A stretch of 64,000 nucleotides of DNA from Nocardia nova NBRC 15556 (GTDB taxonomy: Bacteria; Actinomycetota; Actinomycetes; Mycobacteriales; Mycobacteriaceae). Below the pieces are notes generated by a model. It made no database searches. It saw nothing but the letters and a program-made list of their open reading frames with translations, and had not been told where the DNA came from. Shown here one piece after another: positions 8,876-17,669 of this stretch. A program made the translations under genes and the position numbers. The stretch's first letter is position 1, and each line of letters begins with the position of its first letter. The stretch lies in the NCBI RefSeq assembly GCF_001613005.1, contig NZ_BDBN01000037.1, positions 1-64,000 on the forward strand, in the 5' to 3' direction.

Positions 8876-9517
8876 ATGGCTGTTCCGACGACTCGACTGC
8901 TGGTGCTGGCCCTGGTGCGGCTGCTGCAACCCGTGCACGGTTACGACGTGCGGCGTGAGCTGCTGTCCTGGCATGCCGACGACTGGGCCAACGTCAAACC
9001 CGGATCGGTCTACGGTGCGCTGAACACCCTGCAGCGCGACGGGCTCATCGCCGTAGAGGGCGTGGGCCAGGACGGCGCGCGCCCGGAACGGACCTCGTAT
9101 CGGCTGACGTCGGAGGGGGAGAAGGTGCTCGCCGATCTGATCCGGGAGGGTCTGTGGTCGGCCGAGCAGCCGAAACATCCGTATCACGCCGCGGTGGCGC
9201 TGTTCCCGTTCGCGCCGCGCGGCGATGTGATCGCGGCGTTGCGCAGCCGCATTCTGAAGTTCGAGGCCGATCTGGGCTATTTCGAGCGGGAGGAGCAGCG
9301 GATCCTGTCCGGCAGCGGCGATCCGACCGAAACCGAGCCGTATCACGTGGCCGACGCGATCGCGCTGGCCGCCGCCCATACCCGCGCCGACTTAGAGTGG
9401 TCGCGAAAAACCTTGCAGCGCATCGAGAACGGCGAGCTGGACGTCTGGTCCTCGGCGCCGTACACCCTCTTCGAGCATCCGCGGGACGACGCCGGAGCCG
9501 CAGTTGATCAAGACTGA
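8876..9517 (+). CDS. PadR-family transcriptional regulator
   Basis: The 213-residue protein has the PadR winged helix (residues 5-85: LLVLALVRLLQPVHGYDVRREL, GSVYGALNTLQRDGLI, RTSYRLTSEGEK) and the C-terminal helical dimerisation domain of longer, subfamily s1-like PadR proteins. It directly precedes an ABC exporter operon, the usual place for PadR repressors of drug efflux pumps. A near-perfect palindrome overlaps its stop codon and the -35 of the exporter promoter, so repression of the exporter by this protein is likely. Confidence 0.92.
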   Translation: MAVPTTRLLVLALVRLLQPVHGYDVRRELLSWHADDWANVKPGSVYGALNTLQRDGLIAVEGVGQDGARPERTSYRLTSEGEKVLADLIREGLWSAEQPKHPYHAAVALFPFAPRGDVIAALRSRILKFEADLGYFEREEQRILSGSGDPTETEPYHVADAIALAAAHTRADLEWSRKTLQRIENGELDVWSSAPYTLFEHPRDDAGAAVDQD

Positions 9518-9556
9518 ATAGTAAAGCTTGACTATTTGAGCCGTCGTTCCTACCGT
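9517..9556 (+). promoter_or_regulatory. Exporter promoter with overlapping PadR-type operator
   Basis: AATAGT (9517-9522) and ACTATT (9531-9536) flank a centred AAGCTT, giving a 20-base palindrome with one mismatched pair. Inside it a TTGACT hexamer (9528-9533) stands 17 bases before TACCGT (9551-9556). The exporter ATG at 9564 is 7 bases after that -10, so the transcript is probably leaderless. A protein bound to the palindrome would cover the -35. Confidence 0.7.
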
Positions 9557-9563
9557 GTGCGGT

Positions 9564-10553
9564 ATGGAAACGACGGCTACCGTTCGTGACCGCACCCGCA
9601 CCTCGGCGATCCGAGTGCGGGGGCTGGCGCGGACGTTCACGACGAAAACGGGACCGGTGCAGGCCGTGAACGGCTTGGACTTCGAGGTCCGCGAGGGCGA
9701 GATCGTGGGACTGCTCGGTCCCAACGGCGCCGGTAAGACCACCACCCTGCGGATGATCGCGACGCTGCTCGCGCCGACCGCGGGCCAGGCGCGGATCGCC
9801 GACGCCGATCTCCGCGAGGCGCCGCGCGAGGTGCGGGCTCGCATCGGGTACGTCGCCCAGGGCGGCATGACCAACGACGATGAGCTGGTGATCGACCAAT
9901 TGGTCCTGCAGGCAAGGCTTTTCGGGCTGAGCAAGGCCGAGGCGACGGCGAGTGCCGAACACCTCCTGCGGACGCTGGAACTGGACGGACTCGGCCGTCG
10001 GCGCTGCCGCGAGCTGTCCGGCGGGCAGCGCCGCCGCGTCGATATCGCGCTCGGCCTGGTGCATCGTCCGCGACTGGTCTACCTGGACGAGCCGACCACC
10101 GGGCTGGACCCGCAGAGCCGCGCGAACCTCTGGGAACATGTGCGGCGGTTGCGGTCCGAGGGCACGACGATCGTGCTCACCACGCACTACCTGGAGGAAG
10201 CCGACGCGCTGTGCGACCGGATCCTGGTCATGGATCACGGCGGCATCGTCGCCTCCGGCACGCCGGACGAGTTGAAACAGCGGATCTCCGGCGATGTGAT
10301 CAGCCTCGACACCGCCGACGCACAGGCCGATCTCGCGATCGAGATCGCCGACTCGGTGCTGGAGTTGCGCTCGAAGCTGCGCGCCGACGGACTGGTGCAT
10401 CTGACGGTGGCGCGCGGCGATGCCGCCGTGGTGCCGCTGCTGCGCGCACTGGACGAGCACGGCATCGTGCCCGGCGCGCTGACCGTGAAACGACCGAGCC
10501 TCGACGATGTGTTCCTCACCGTCACCGGGCGTTCGCTGCGGGAGGGAAAATGA
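9564..10553 (+). CDS. ABC exporter ATP-binding protein, DrrA family
   Basis: The 329-residue protein carries Walker A (GPNGAGKTT), Q-loop, signature LSGGQRRR, Walker B (LVYLDEPTTGLD) and the switch His (LTTHYLEEAD), followed by the DrrA-type C-terminal extension ending in SLDDVFLTVTGRSL. This family powers two-component exporters of daunorubicin-type drugs or lipids. I chose the ATG at 9564; no Shine-Dalgarno sequence is seen, in line with a leaderless message. The ATG of the permease overlaps the stop. Confidence 0.95.
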   Translation: METTATVRDRTRTSAIRVRGLARTFTTKTGPVQAVNGLDFEVREGEIVGLLGPNGAGKTTTLRMIATLLAPTAGQARIADADLREAPREVRARIGYVAQGGMTNDDELVIDQLVLQARLFGLSKAEATASAEHLLRTLELDGLGRRRCRELSGGQRRRVDIALGLVHRPRLVYLDEPTTGLDPQSRANLWEHVRRLRSEGTTIVLTTHYLEEADALCDRILVMDHGGIVASGTPDELKQRISGDVISLDTADAQADLAIEIADSVLELRSKLRADGLVHLTVARGDAAVVPLLRALDEHGIVPGALTVKRPSLDDVFLTVTGRSLREGK

Positions 10554-11311
10554 GTTTTCTGCGGGAGACCGGGCTGGTGTTCTGGTCGCAACTGCGCACG
10601 CAGCTGCGCAATCCGGTGTGGGTGATCATCGGATTGAGTCAGCCCGTGCTGTATCTGGTGTTGTTCGGTCCGCTGGTGAAGGCGATCGCACCCGCGCTGG
10701 GCGCCGATACCGACCCCTGGAAGGTGCTGACGCCCGCCCTGGTCATCCAGGTCGGACTGTTCGGTTCCATGTTCGCGGGATTCGCGATGGTGCAGGAACT
10801 GCGGGCCGGCGTGATCGAACGCCAGCGCGTCACCCCGGCCCACCGCGGCGCACTGCTGGTGGGCCGGGTGCTCAAGGATATGGTCGTGCTGATCGTGCAG
10901 GCGCTGGTCCTGGTCGCGGTCGCGATGGCGGCATTCTCGTTGCGGCCCAGCGCTTTCGGGCTGATCGCCTCGGTGCTGCTGATTTCGGTGATGGCGGCCG
11001 GGCTGGCCTCGGGGTCGTATGCGCTGGCGCTGTGGGCGCGTTCGGAGGACACCTTGGCGTCGGTGCTCAACAGCGTCTCGGTGCCGCTGATGCTGCTGTC
11101 GGGCATCCTGCTGCCGATGAGCCTGGCGCCGCACTGGCTGCGGATCATCGCCGACATCAATCCGTTCCAGCACACCGTCGAGGCCGCGCGGGCATTGTTC
11201 CGCGGTGATTTCGCGGTCACCGAGGTCTATCTCGGCACCGGGCTGACGGTTGCGGTGGCCGTACTGCTGATGGTGGTCGGCGCCCGCAGCTTCGCCCGCG
11301 AGAACGCCTGA
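10550..11311 (+). CDS. ABC-2 type exporter permease, DrrB family
   Basis: The 253-residue membrane protein has about six transmembrane segments and the ABC-2 signature region PLMLLSGILLPMSLAPHWLRIIADINPFQHTVEAAR split over residues 180-215. It is the membrane partner of the ATPase just upstream, translationally coupled by an ATGA overlap. The substrate is unknown. Its position inside an otherwise mycobacterial-like lipopolysaccharide locus raises the possibility of a lipid or glycolipid cargo, but a drug exporter is equally plausible. Confidence 0.93.
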   Translation: MSFLRETGLVFWSQLRTQLRNPVWVIIGLSQPVLYLVLFGPLVKAIAPALGADTDPWKVLTPALVIQVGLFGSMFAGFAMVQELRAGVIERQRVTPAHRGALLVGRVLKDMVVLIVQALVLVAVAMAAFSLRPSAFGLIASVLLISVMAAGLASGSYALALWARSEDTLASVLNSVSVPLMLLSGILLPMSLAPHWLRIIADINPFQHTVEAARALFRGDFAVTEVYLGTGLTVAVAVLLMVVGARSFARENA

Positions 11312-11323
11312 CCGCTACTCGTT

Positions 11324-11354
11324 ACCGCCACGCCGGTGCGTCCGACGTGGCGGT
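11324..11354 (+). terminator. Rho-independent-type hairpin after the ABC exporter
   Basis: ACCGCCACG (11324-11332) pairs perfectly with CGTGGCGGT (11346-11354) across a 13-base loop and is followed by TT. It lies 12 bases past the permease stop, so it separates the exporter from the acyltransferase pair. Confidence 0.65.
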
Positions 11355-11489
11355 TTCGGGCGTGTGGGCCAACTCGGGGGAACGACGCAGTGAACGTTCG
11401 GTGTGACGGGGATCTCGTTCACCGGACTGGCATTCGCTCGACACTCGAACGTCGCCGCCTCGCCGAATCGGCCTGGCTTCATCGACACC

Positions 11490-12386
11490 ATGACGCCATC
11501 GTCCGTGCTGAACCCGACCCGCACGACAGGCCCAGGGGTGGCGGCGCCACAGTACTCCCTGGTTGTGTCCTCCGATCTCGACCATCGCCGGGCCGCGCAG
11601 CGGCTGCGCTACCGGGTGTTCGCCGGCGAACCCGGATTCGACATTCCCTTCAGCGCCGAGGGCCTGGACGCCGACCGGTTCGACGAGCACTGCGATCATC
11701 TGCTGGTCCGCGACGACGCCTCCGGCGAATTCGTCGGCTGCTACCGGATGCTGCCGCCGGACAAGGTGCGCGCCGCCGGCGGGTACTACACGGCCACCGA
11801 ATTCGATCTGAGCGCCATGGATCCCGAAGGACGCCGGATCGTCGAAATGGGCCGCGCCTGCGTGGTTCCGGACCATCGCAACGGCTCGGTGCTGACCCTG
11901 ATGTGGGCCGGAATCCTGCACTACATCCAGCTCACCGGCTACGACTGGGTGATGGGCTGCGTCTCGGTGCCGATGCGCGACACCCCCGCCGATCCGCCCG
12001 GCGCGAACGTGGCCGCGGTCCGGGATCTGTTGCTGAGCAAGCACGCCGGTGATCCGGCCCGCCGCGTGCGCCCGTACCGCCCGGTCGTGGTCGACGGCCG
12101 CGGGCTCGACGAACTGGCCGCCCCGGCCCGGCCGAAACTTCCCCCGCTGCTGCGCGGTTATCTGCGCCTGGGCGCCGAGATCTGCGGTGAACCGGCCCAC
12201 GACCCGGATTTCGGCGTCGCGGATTTCGTCGCCCTCCTCGGCCTGGAAACGATCAACACCCGCTACCTGGAACGCCTGCAGAGCGCCGCGGGAGCCATGG
12301 ACGCTCGCGCGTCGGAAGGCACAGACGCCCGCGCGTCGGAAGGCGATGCCGCGCGGGCCCGCGATACGGGCGGAGGAGCACGATGA
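11490..12386 (+). CDS. GNAT-fold acyltransferase, ornithine-acyl-ACP acyltransferase type (Rv3027c-like)
   Basis: The protein (298 residues from the ATG at 11490; an upstream GTG at 11403 is possible) has the fold of OlsB/hemolysin-type acyltransferases. Visible segments are AAQRLRYRVFAGEPGF, FDEHCDHLLVRD, GCYRMLPP, EFDLSAM, VEMGRACV and LMWAGILHYI. It resembles M. tuberculosis Rv3027c. The next gene (PlsC-type) overlaps it by 4 bases, matching the OlsB-OlsA pairing of ornithine-lipid synthesis and the Rv3027c-Rv3026c pair. The C-terminus holds the heptad DARASEG twice, encoded by a tandem 22-base DNA repeat (12299-12343). An acyl-ACP donor is likely; the acceptor is unknown. Confidence 0.78.
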   Translation: MTPSSVLNPTRTTGPGVAAPQYSLVVSSDLDHRRAAQRLRYRVFAGEPGFDIPFSAEGLDADRFDEHCDHLLVRDDASGEFVGCYRMLPPDKVRAAGGYYTATEFDLSAMDPEGRRIVEMGRACVVPDHRNGSVLTLMWAGILHYIQLTGYDWVMGCVSVPMRDTPADPPGANVAAVRDLLLSKHAGDPARRVRPYRPVVVDGRGLDELAAPARPKLPPLLRGYLRLGAEICGEPAHDPDFGVADFVALLGLETINTRYLERLQSAAGAMDARASEGTDARASEGDAARARDTGGGAR

Positions 12387-13414
12387 CCGAGACAACCGAT
12401 TTCCGAAGCGGCGCGGACACTGTCGGCCGGACCGCGGCCGAGGCCGCCGGCGCGGCAGTGGAGACGCCGTTCGATCCTCGGCCCGTGGCGGAACCGGCGG
12501 TCCACGCATGGATGCCCGCGAGTCCGTGCGGCGCCGGCTGTGTGGCCGTGCCCGACACCGCGGGCACGGTGCGGACTGTGGCGCGGATCGCGGGTGTGGT
12601 GGGGTTGCTGGTGGCGTTTCCGGTGGTGAACGTGGTGACGCCGGCTGCCCGGCGGACGGCCTTGCATCGCCGGTACGCACGGGCTGCCTTGCGCTGCTGC
12701 GGAATCGCTTTGCGTGTCGTCGACGAGCGGGGCGCGGTCGACGCGGGCGCGGTGCGAGTCGAGAGTGCGGTGCGCGGCGGCGGTGCTGCGGGTGATTCCG
12801 GGCGCGGCCTGCTGGTGGTGGCCGCGCACGTCGGATGGTCCGATGTGCTGGCGTTGGCGGCGTTCTCGCCGATGGGCTTCGTGGCCCGCGGCGATCTGGT
12901 GTCGTGGCCGGTGCTGGGGCAGCTGGCCCGGCTCATGCGAGTGATCCCGATCGATCGGGATCGGTTGCGGCAGCTGCCCGAGGTGATCGCGGCGATGTCG
13001 GCACGGCTGGCGGCGGGGGAGCGGGTCGGCCTGTTCCCCGAGGGCACGACCTGGTGTGGCCGGGCGCACGGCCGGATGCGACCCGCGCTGTTCCAGGCCG
13101 CGGTCGACACCGCCACGCCGGTACAGCCGATCCGGCTGCGCTATCTGAACGGCGCCGGCGAGACGTCGACGGTTCCCGGCTTCGTCGGTGTGGACACCTT
13201 CCTCGACTCGGCCCGTCGCGTCCTGCGCGCCAAGGGCATCGTCGCCGAACTCGTCCTGCTGCCGATCGAGGAACCGGGCACCGACCGTCACGACCTGGCC
13301 GTGCGCTGCGATCGCGCGATCCGCGGCCGCACCGAGGTGCGCATCGACGCCCACGCCACGGCAGTCGGCACCGGCCCGACCCGCGAGATCGTCGTCGCCG
13401 AAGCGGTCTCCTGA
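12383..13414 (+). CDS. PlsC-type 1-acyl-glycerophosphate acyltransferase-like protein (Rv3026c-like)
   Basis: The 343-residue protein has the lysophospholipid acyltransferase motifs: block I HVGWSD (HX4D), block II near RVIPIDRD, block III FPEGTT and block IV near PVQPIRLRY. A hydrophobic segment at about residues 68-88 could anchor it in the membrane. The N-terminal 60 residues are low in recognisable structure. Coupled to the preceding GNAT-fold gene, it probably adds the second acyl chain to a lyso-lipid, for example an ornithine-type lipid or phosphatidate. It converges on the PAS-ANTAR gene with only 16 bases between. Confidence 0.88.
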   Translation: MTETTDFRSGADTVGRTAAEAAGAAVETPFDPRPVAEPAVHAWMPASPCGAGCVAVPDTAGTVRTVARIAGVVGLLVAFPVVNVVTPAARRTALHRRYARAALRCCGIALRVVDERGAVDAGAVRVESAVRGGGAAGDSGRGLLVVAAHVGWSDVLALAAFSPMGFVARGDLVSWPVLGQLARLMRVIPIDRDRLRQLPEVIAAMSARLAAGERVGLFPEGTTWCGRAHGRMRPALFQAAVDTATPVQPIRLRYLNGAGETSTVPGFVGVDTFLDSARRVLRAKGIVAELVLLPIEEPGTDRHDLAVRCDRAIRGRTEVRIDAHATAVGTGPTREIVVAEAVS

Positions 13415-13430
13415 CCGCACCGACCGGCGC

Positions 13431-14114
13431 TCAGTCGTGCGGGATCAGGCGGTGGGCGGTCAGGACGATGTGGTCGACCCGGCTGCGCAGGGCGGTGTTC
13501 TCCCCGTTCAGGCGGCGGAACTCCTGCATGAACTGCGCGGCCAGATCCCGCAGCTTGGTGTTGGTCTCCTGCGAACGCCAGCTCAGCACCCGGAACGCCT
13601 GTTCGGGACTGATGCCGTAGGCCAGCGTCAGCGCGCCCTTGGCCTGTTCGATCACCGCGCGGGACTCGATCACCTCGGGCAGCACCTCCGACAGCGCGTC
13701 GTTGCGCTCCTCGGCGATCGTCTCGGTGACGTCGACGAAATATCCGCTGGCCCCGACCACCGCGCCGTCGTCGTCGGTGAGCTGCTCGCCGACGACGATG
13801 ATGTCGTGGGTGTCCCCGTCGGCGTCGACGATGCGGTGCTGGCCGCAGATCGGGTCGCCGGTTTTCACCGAGATCGCGATGCTGGCCGCCAGTTCCTCGC
13901 GGTCGTCCGGATGTTTGTGCGATATGAGCAGTTCGGTGGTGGGTTGAGTATCGGCGCCCTGATACCCGTACATCTGCGCCACTTCGTCCGACCATTCCCA
14001 GCGCTGATCGGCGAACCAGAATCGGAACCAGCCGACGTGATCGCAGGACTGGGCGCCGAGCACGCTCGTCAGGGGATCGAGCGGCGCGATGCGTGGCGAC
14101 TGTTCCGTACTCAC
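13431..14114 (-). CDS. PAS-ANTAR RNA-binding antiterminator
   Basis: The 227-residue protein has a PAS domain (about residues 28-135, with the PAS_3-type WSDEVAQMYGYQ and HPDDREEL) and a C-terminal ANTAR domain (about 150-210: VIEQAKGALTLAYGISPEQAFRVLSWRSQ). ANTAR proteins bind paired RNA hairpins and prevent transcription termination. The PAS domain should sense a small ligand or partner. It lies next to the stress-signalling block but is transcribed away from it. Targets are not visible in the window. Confidence 0.93.
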   Translation of the reverse strand: MSTEQSPRIAPLDPLTSVLGAQSCDHVGWFRFWFADQRWEWSDEVAQMYGYQGADTQPTTELLISHKHPDDREELAASIAISVKTGDPICGQHRIVDADGDTHDIIVVGEQLTDDDGAVVGASGYFVDVTETIAEERNDALSEVLPEVIESRAVIEQAKGALTLAYGISPEQAFRVLSWRSQETNTKLRDLAAQFMQEFRRLNGENTALRSRVDHIVLTAHRLIPHD

Positions 14115-14604
14115 GTTCCACAGTATCCGCCGTATTGCGGTCGGTTGTTACACCAGGTCGGACGGGATGTGACGTGCCCCGCGCACGTTATCTGTTTGGT
14201 ATGGGGGTTTCGGGGCATCTTTCCGTCGGTACACAGGACATCCAACTCGGAGAGGACCGGGATCAGTCGTGGTTGCGTTGCTCATGGTGATCGGCTCGGT
14301 ATCACTGATCGTCATTGCGGTGCACGCGGCGGTGGTCGCGGTGTGGACGGCGAAATTGCGCCTTCGGCGCACCTCGGCCGCCATCCGCGCGGGGGCGCCT
14401 CTCGTAGCGAAAACGGTGGTGCACCAGCCTCTCCTCCGATCTCGGGCAGGTGCCGACGCGACCTCCTGATCGTGGCCTGCCCCATGGTGCGCGCAGCGTG
14501 GTCGGCCGGGGTCCGATAGGATCGGCAAGCCTCACGGTCGAAAAACGGGCCGCTGAGCAAGTCGGCGTGCGCTCGGGCCGCCACTTCGTTGATCGGAGGC
14601 AGCA
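14115..14604. other. Long intergenic region before the PP2C gene
   Basis: About 490 bases separate the PAS-ANTAR start from the TTG start of the phosphatase gene. It must hold the divergent promoters. Apart from a doubtful 66-codon frame at 14269-14469, I see no gene, clear sigma-type promoter or strong hairpin here. Confidence 0.5.
14269..14469 (+). CDS. Possible small membrane protein
   Basis: A GTG-started frame of 66 codons begins with a strongly hydrophobic stretch (residues 2-27, MVALLMVIGSVSLIVIAV) followed by a basic segment, as in single-pass membrane peptides. The ribosome site is weak. In such GC-rich DNA a random open frame of this length is common, so this is only a candidate. 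Confidence 0.25.
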   Translation: MVALLMVIGSVSLIVIAVHAAVVAVWTAKLRLRRTSAAIRAGAPLVAKTVVHQPLLRSRAGADATS

Positions 14605-16059
14605 TTGTCGAAGCGTGCCGTCCCAGGCACGGTTGCTGTTCCCTCGTCGCGGTCCGATGCAGCCGGTGCGCTGCGGGCCGACATCGTGCGACCTCGTCGC
14701 ATCGGCGACGCGACCCCGCGGCCCCGCCCGGCCGCGGTGATGGAACAGTCCCCGCGGTTTCGCGATGTATCCGGCCGTTCCGCGGGCCACTCGTCCGAGG
14801 GTCCCACTTCCGCATCCGTTCGAGACGACGGCCGCGGCTCCACCGTGCGCCCGCCCCTCGACGGCGTCACGCCACTGGGCACCGCCTCCCCGCTCGGGCA
14901 GACGATCCTGCTGGTCGAGGACGACCCGGGGGATGCCCTGCTGGTCGAGGAACTCGTTGCCGACGGTGCGCCCGGTGTGCGCCTGGAACATGTGCGCTCG
15001 CTCGCCGAAGCGGGTGCGTGGCTGGCCGCGGGCCTGCCCGACTGTGTGCTGCTCGATCTGAACCTGCCCGACTCCCACGGCTTGGACGCGCTCGCGCAGT
15101 TGCGCGAGTACACCGATCAGGTCGCGGTCGTGGTGATGACCGGCCTGGACGAGGAACAGACCGGCCTGGCCGCGGTGGCGGCCGGGGCGCAGGACTATCT
15201 GGTGAAGGGCCGGGTCGAGCCGGAGTGGTTCGGCCGGGCCGTGCGCTATGCGATTCAGCGCAAACAGGCCGAGCGCACCACCGCGGCGCTGCGCGCGAGC
15301 ACCATGCGCGCCCAGGAGAACGCCCGCCTGGAACGCGGGCTGCTCCCCAAGCCACTGCTGCGCGGTGCGCCGATCGTCGATGTGGTCTCGCGGTATCGGC
15401 CCGGACGCGCGCATTCGCTGCTCGGCGGCGATTTCTACGACGTCGTCCAGGAGGCCGACGGCACGGTGCACGCGTTGATCGGCGATGTGGCCGGCCACGG
15501 CCCGGACGAGGCCGCGATCGGCGTGGGTCTGCGGTTGGCTTGGCGCACACTGGTATTCAGCGGCATCACCGGGCCCCGGCAGCTGCAACTGCTGGAGGAG
15601 GTGCTGGTTGCCGAACGCACCGGACCACAGACCTTCGCCACCCTCACCACGCTGTACGCCCCGCCCGGTCGCGGCGCCGTGGAGGTGATCCGGGCCGGTC
15701 ACCCCGGCATGCTCGTCCACTCGCCGACCGGCACCGAATGGCTGGAGGTGCCCGGCGGACCGGCCCTGGGCTTCATGCCGGGCCGGACGGACTGGCCGGT
15801 CACGGAGGTGGCCATGCCGGCCGGTACCGGGCTGGTGCTGTTCACCGACGGCCTGTTCGAGGTGCGTACCGGTGCGGGCGACTGGCTGGGCGAGGACGGC
15901 CTGCTGGCGATGGCGCAAGGGGTGTCGGTCGAACAGCCCGCCCGTTATCTGGACGAACTGCTGGGCCAGGTCGAATCCGCGGCTGCCCCGGCCGGCGGAC
16001 TCGACGACGATTTGGCGATCGTCTATCTGCGCTGGCACGGGGGTGAGTGGGTCCGGTGA
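14605..16059 (+). CDS. Response regulator-PP2C phosphatase fusion (RsbU/RsbP type)
   Basis: The 484-residue protein has a disordered N-terminus of about 95 residues, a receiver domain (about 98-215: ILLVEDDPGD, phospho-acceptor Asp in CVLLDLNLPDS, Lys in YLVKG), a coiled linker, then a SpoIIE/PP2C phosphatase domain (about 250-478: GGDFYDV, GDVAGHGPDE, TDGLFE, LDDDLAIVYLRW). Such proteins dephosphorylate STAS anti-sigma antagonists and so release a SigF/SigB-type sigma factor. The TTG start is supported by a GGAGG 5 bases upstream. It is coupled to the histidine kinase by a 4-base overlap. Confidence 0.93.
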   Translation: MSKRAVPGTVAVPSSRSDAAGALRADIVRPRRIGDATPRPRPAAVMEQSPRFRDVSGRSAGHSSEGPTSASVRDDGRGSTVRPPLDGVTPLGTASPLGQTILLVEDDPGDALLVEELVADGAPGVRLEHVRSLAEAGAWLAAGLPDCVLLDLNLPDSHGLDALAQLREYTDQVAVVVMTGLDEEQTGLAAVAAGAQDYLVKGRVEPEWFGRAVRYAIQRKQAERTTAALRASTMRAQENARLERGLLPKPLLRGAPIVDVVSRYRPGRAHSLLGGDFYDVVQEADGTVHALIGDVAGHGPDEAAIGVGLRLAWRTLVFSGITGPRQLQLLEEVLVAERTGPQTFATLTTLYAPPGRGAVEVIRAGHPGMLVHSPTGTEWLEVPGGPALGFMPGRTDWPVTEVAMPAGTGLVLFTDGLFEVRTGAGDWLGEDGLLAMAQGVSVEQPARYLDELLGQVESAAAPAGGLDDDLAIVYLRWHGGEWVR

Positions 16060-17669
16060 GCGACGTCCGACACCGCGAGGGGATCGTCGGCCGGCTCACC
16101 GCACAGATGTGGTTTCAGCTGGTCCTCGCCCTGATGCTCGTGGTGGTGATCGCCGGTGCGATCGCCTCCGCGCAAGTGATCGCCCATACCGACGCCATCG
16201 AAGACCGGCTGCTCGATCGCGCCCAGCCGGCCGCGACCGAGGCCTATCGGCTGCAGGCCGCCCTGGTCAACCAGGAAACCGGCCTGCGCGGCTACGCGAT
16301 CTCGGCCGATGAGCAGTTCATGCAGCCCTACAACCAGGGTGTCGCCGACGAGGCCACCGCCGCGGGCCGCCTGCGTGAGCTGGCCGCCGGCCGCACCACA
16401 CTGCTCGACGATCTGGACGCCGTCGAGGCCGCCGCCCAGCGCTGGCGTTCCGAATACGTGCAGCCGATGATCGCGGCGGCGGGCAAGGTATCGCCGGCCG
16501 AATCCTCCGCCCTGGTCACCCGTGGCAAGGCCTTGTTCGACGAGTTGCGCAAGAAGTTCGCCGCGCAGAACGCGGATTCCGCGGCCGCGATCGCCACGGA
16601 CCGCCGCGACCTCGATCACGCGCGCACCGTGCGCGACAGCGTGCTGATCGCGGTGGTGGTCCTCATCCTGCTCACCGGCCTGGCACTGACCGTGCTGATC
16701 CGGCGGCTGGTCGCTCGCCCGCTCGACGAGCTCACCGAGGCGTCCCGGCGGGTCTCGGCCGGCGAATTCGATCATCACATCGAGGCGCACGGCCCGGCCG
16801 ACCTGGCCACGGTCGCCGACGCGGTCGAGGAGATGCGCGTGCGCATCGTCTCCGAACTGGGGTCCTCGCGGGCGCAGGAGCTGCAGCTCGCCCGGCAGGC
16901 CGACGATCTGGATCGCCAGACGGTCCAACTGCGCCGCTCGAACGCCGAACTCGAGCAGTTCGCCTACGTCGCCTCCCACGACCTGCAGGAGCCGCTGCGC
17001 AAGGTCGCCGCGTTCTGTCAGTTGCTGGAGAAGCGTTACGGCGATCAGCTCGACGAGCGGGCCAAACAGTACATCGACTACGCGGTCGACGGCGCCAAGC
17101 GGATGCAGCGGCTGATCAACGATCTGCTGACGTTCTCGCGCGTGGGCCGGGTGATCGAGGGCAACGAGCTCGTCGCCCTGGACTCGACGCTGAATTCGGC
17201 GATGGACAACCTGTCCGGCGCGATCGAGGAATCCGGCGCGGTGATCGAGCGTCCGGAGCAGTTGCCCGAAGTCGCGGGCCAGCCGACGCTGCTGACGATG
17301 TTGTGGCAGAACCTCATCGGCAATGCCGTGAAATTCCATACCCCCGGTACCGCGCCGGTCGTGCGCATCGAGTGCGAGCCGGGCGATCACCTGGACGAAT
17401 GGCAATTCTCGGTGTCCGACAACGGCATCGGCATCCCGCCGGAATTCGCGGACAAGATCTTCGTGATCTTCCAGCGCCTGCACAATCGGGAGGACTACAG
17501 CGGCACCGGCATCGGCCTGGCGCTGTGCAAGAAGATCGTCGAGTACCACGGTGGCAATCTGTGGATCGACACCGAATACACCGGGGGCGCCCGGTTCCGT
17601 TTCACCCTGGCGACCCAGGCCGCCACGCTCGCACCGCTCGAACCCGTATCCGAAGGAGCCGACGCATGA
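16056..17669 (+). CDS. CHASE3-HAMP sensor histidine kinase
   Basis: The roughly 537-residue membrane kinase has a first transmembrane helix (about 17-40), an extracytoplasmic CHASE3 domain (LVNQETGLRGYAIS), a second helix (about 185-207), HAMP, a coiled segment, a HisKA box with FAYVASHDLQEPLRK (phospho-His) and a HATPase domain (LIGNAVKFH, DNGIGIPPEF, GTGIGLALCKKIVEYHGG). The dimerisation domain is of the cyanobacterial-phytochrome kinase type, but no GAF or PHY photosensor is present. I use the GTG overlapping the preceding stop; a GTG at 16047 is possible. The Rcp1-type regulator follows in the same operon. Confidence 0.93.
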   Translation: MSDVRHREGIVGRLTAQMWFQLVLALMLVVVIAGAIASAQVIAHTDAIEDRLLDRAQPAATEAYRLQAALVNQETGLRGYAISADEQFMQPYNQGVADEATAAGRLRELAAGRTTLLDDLDAVEAAAQRWRSEYVQPMIAAAGKVSPAESSALVTRGKALFDELRKKFAAQNADSAAAIATDRRDLDHARTVRDSVLIAVVVLILLTGLALTVLIRRLVARPLDELTEASRRVSAGEFDHHIEAHGPADLATVADAVEEMRVRIVSELGSSRAQELQLARQADDLDRQTVQLRRSNAELEQFAYVASHDLQEPLRKVAAFCQLLEKRYGDQLDERAKQYIDYAVDGAKRMQRLINDLLTFSRVGRVIEGNELVALDSTLNSAMDNLSGAIEESGAVIERPEQLPEVAGQPTLLTMLWQNLIGNAVKFHTPGTAPVVRIECEPGDHLDEWQFSVSDNGIGIPPEFADKIFVIFQRLHNREDYSGTGIGLALCKKIVEYHGGNLWIDTEYTGGARFRFTLATQAATLAPLEPVSEGADA

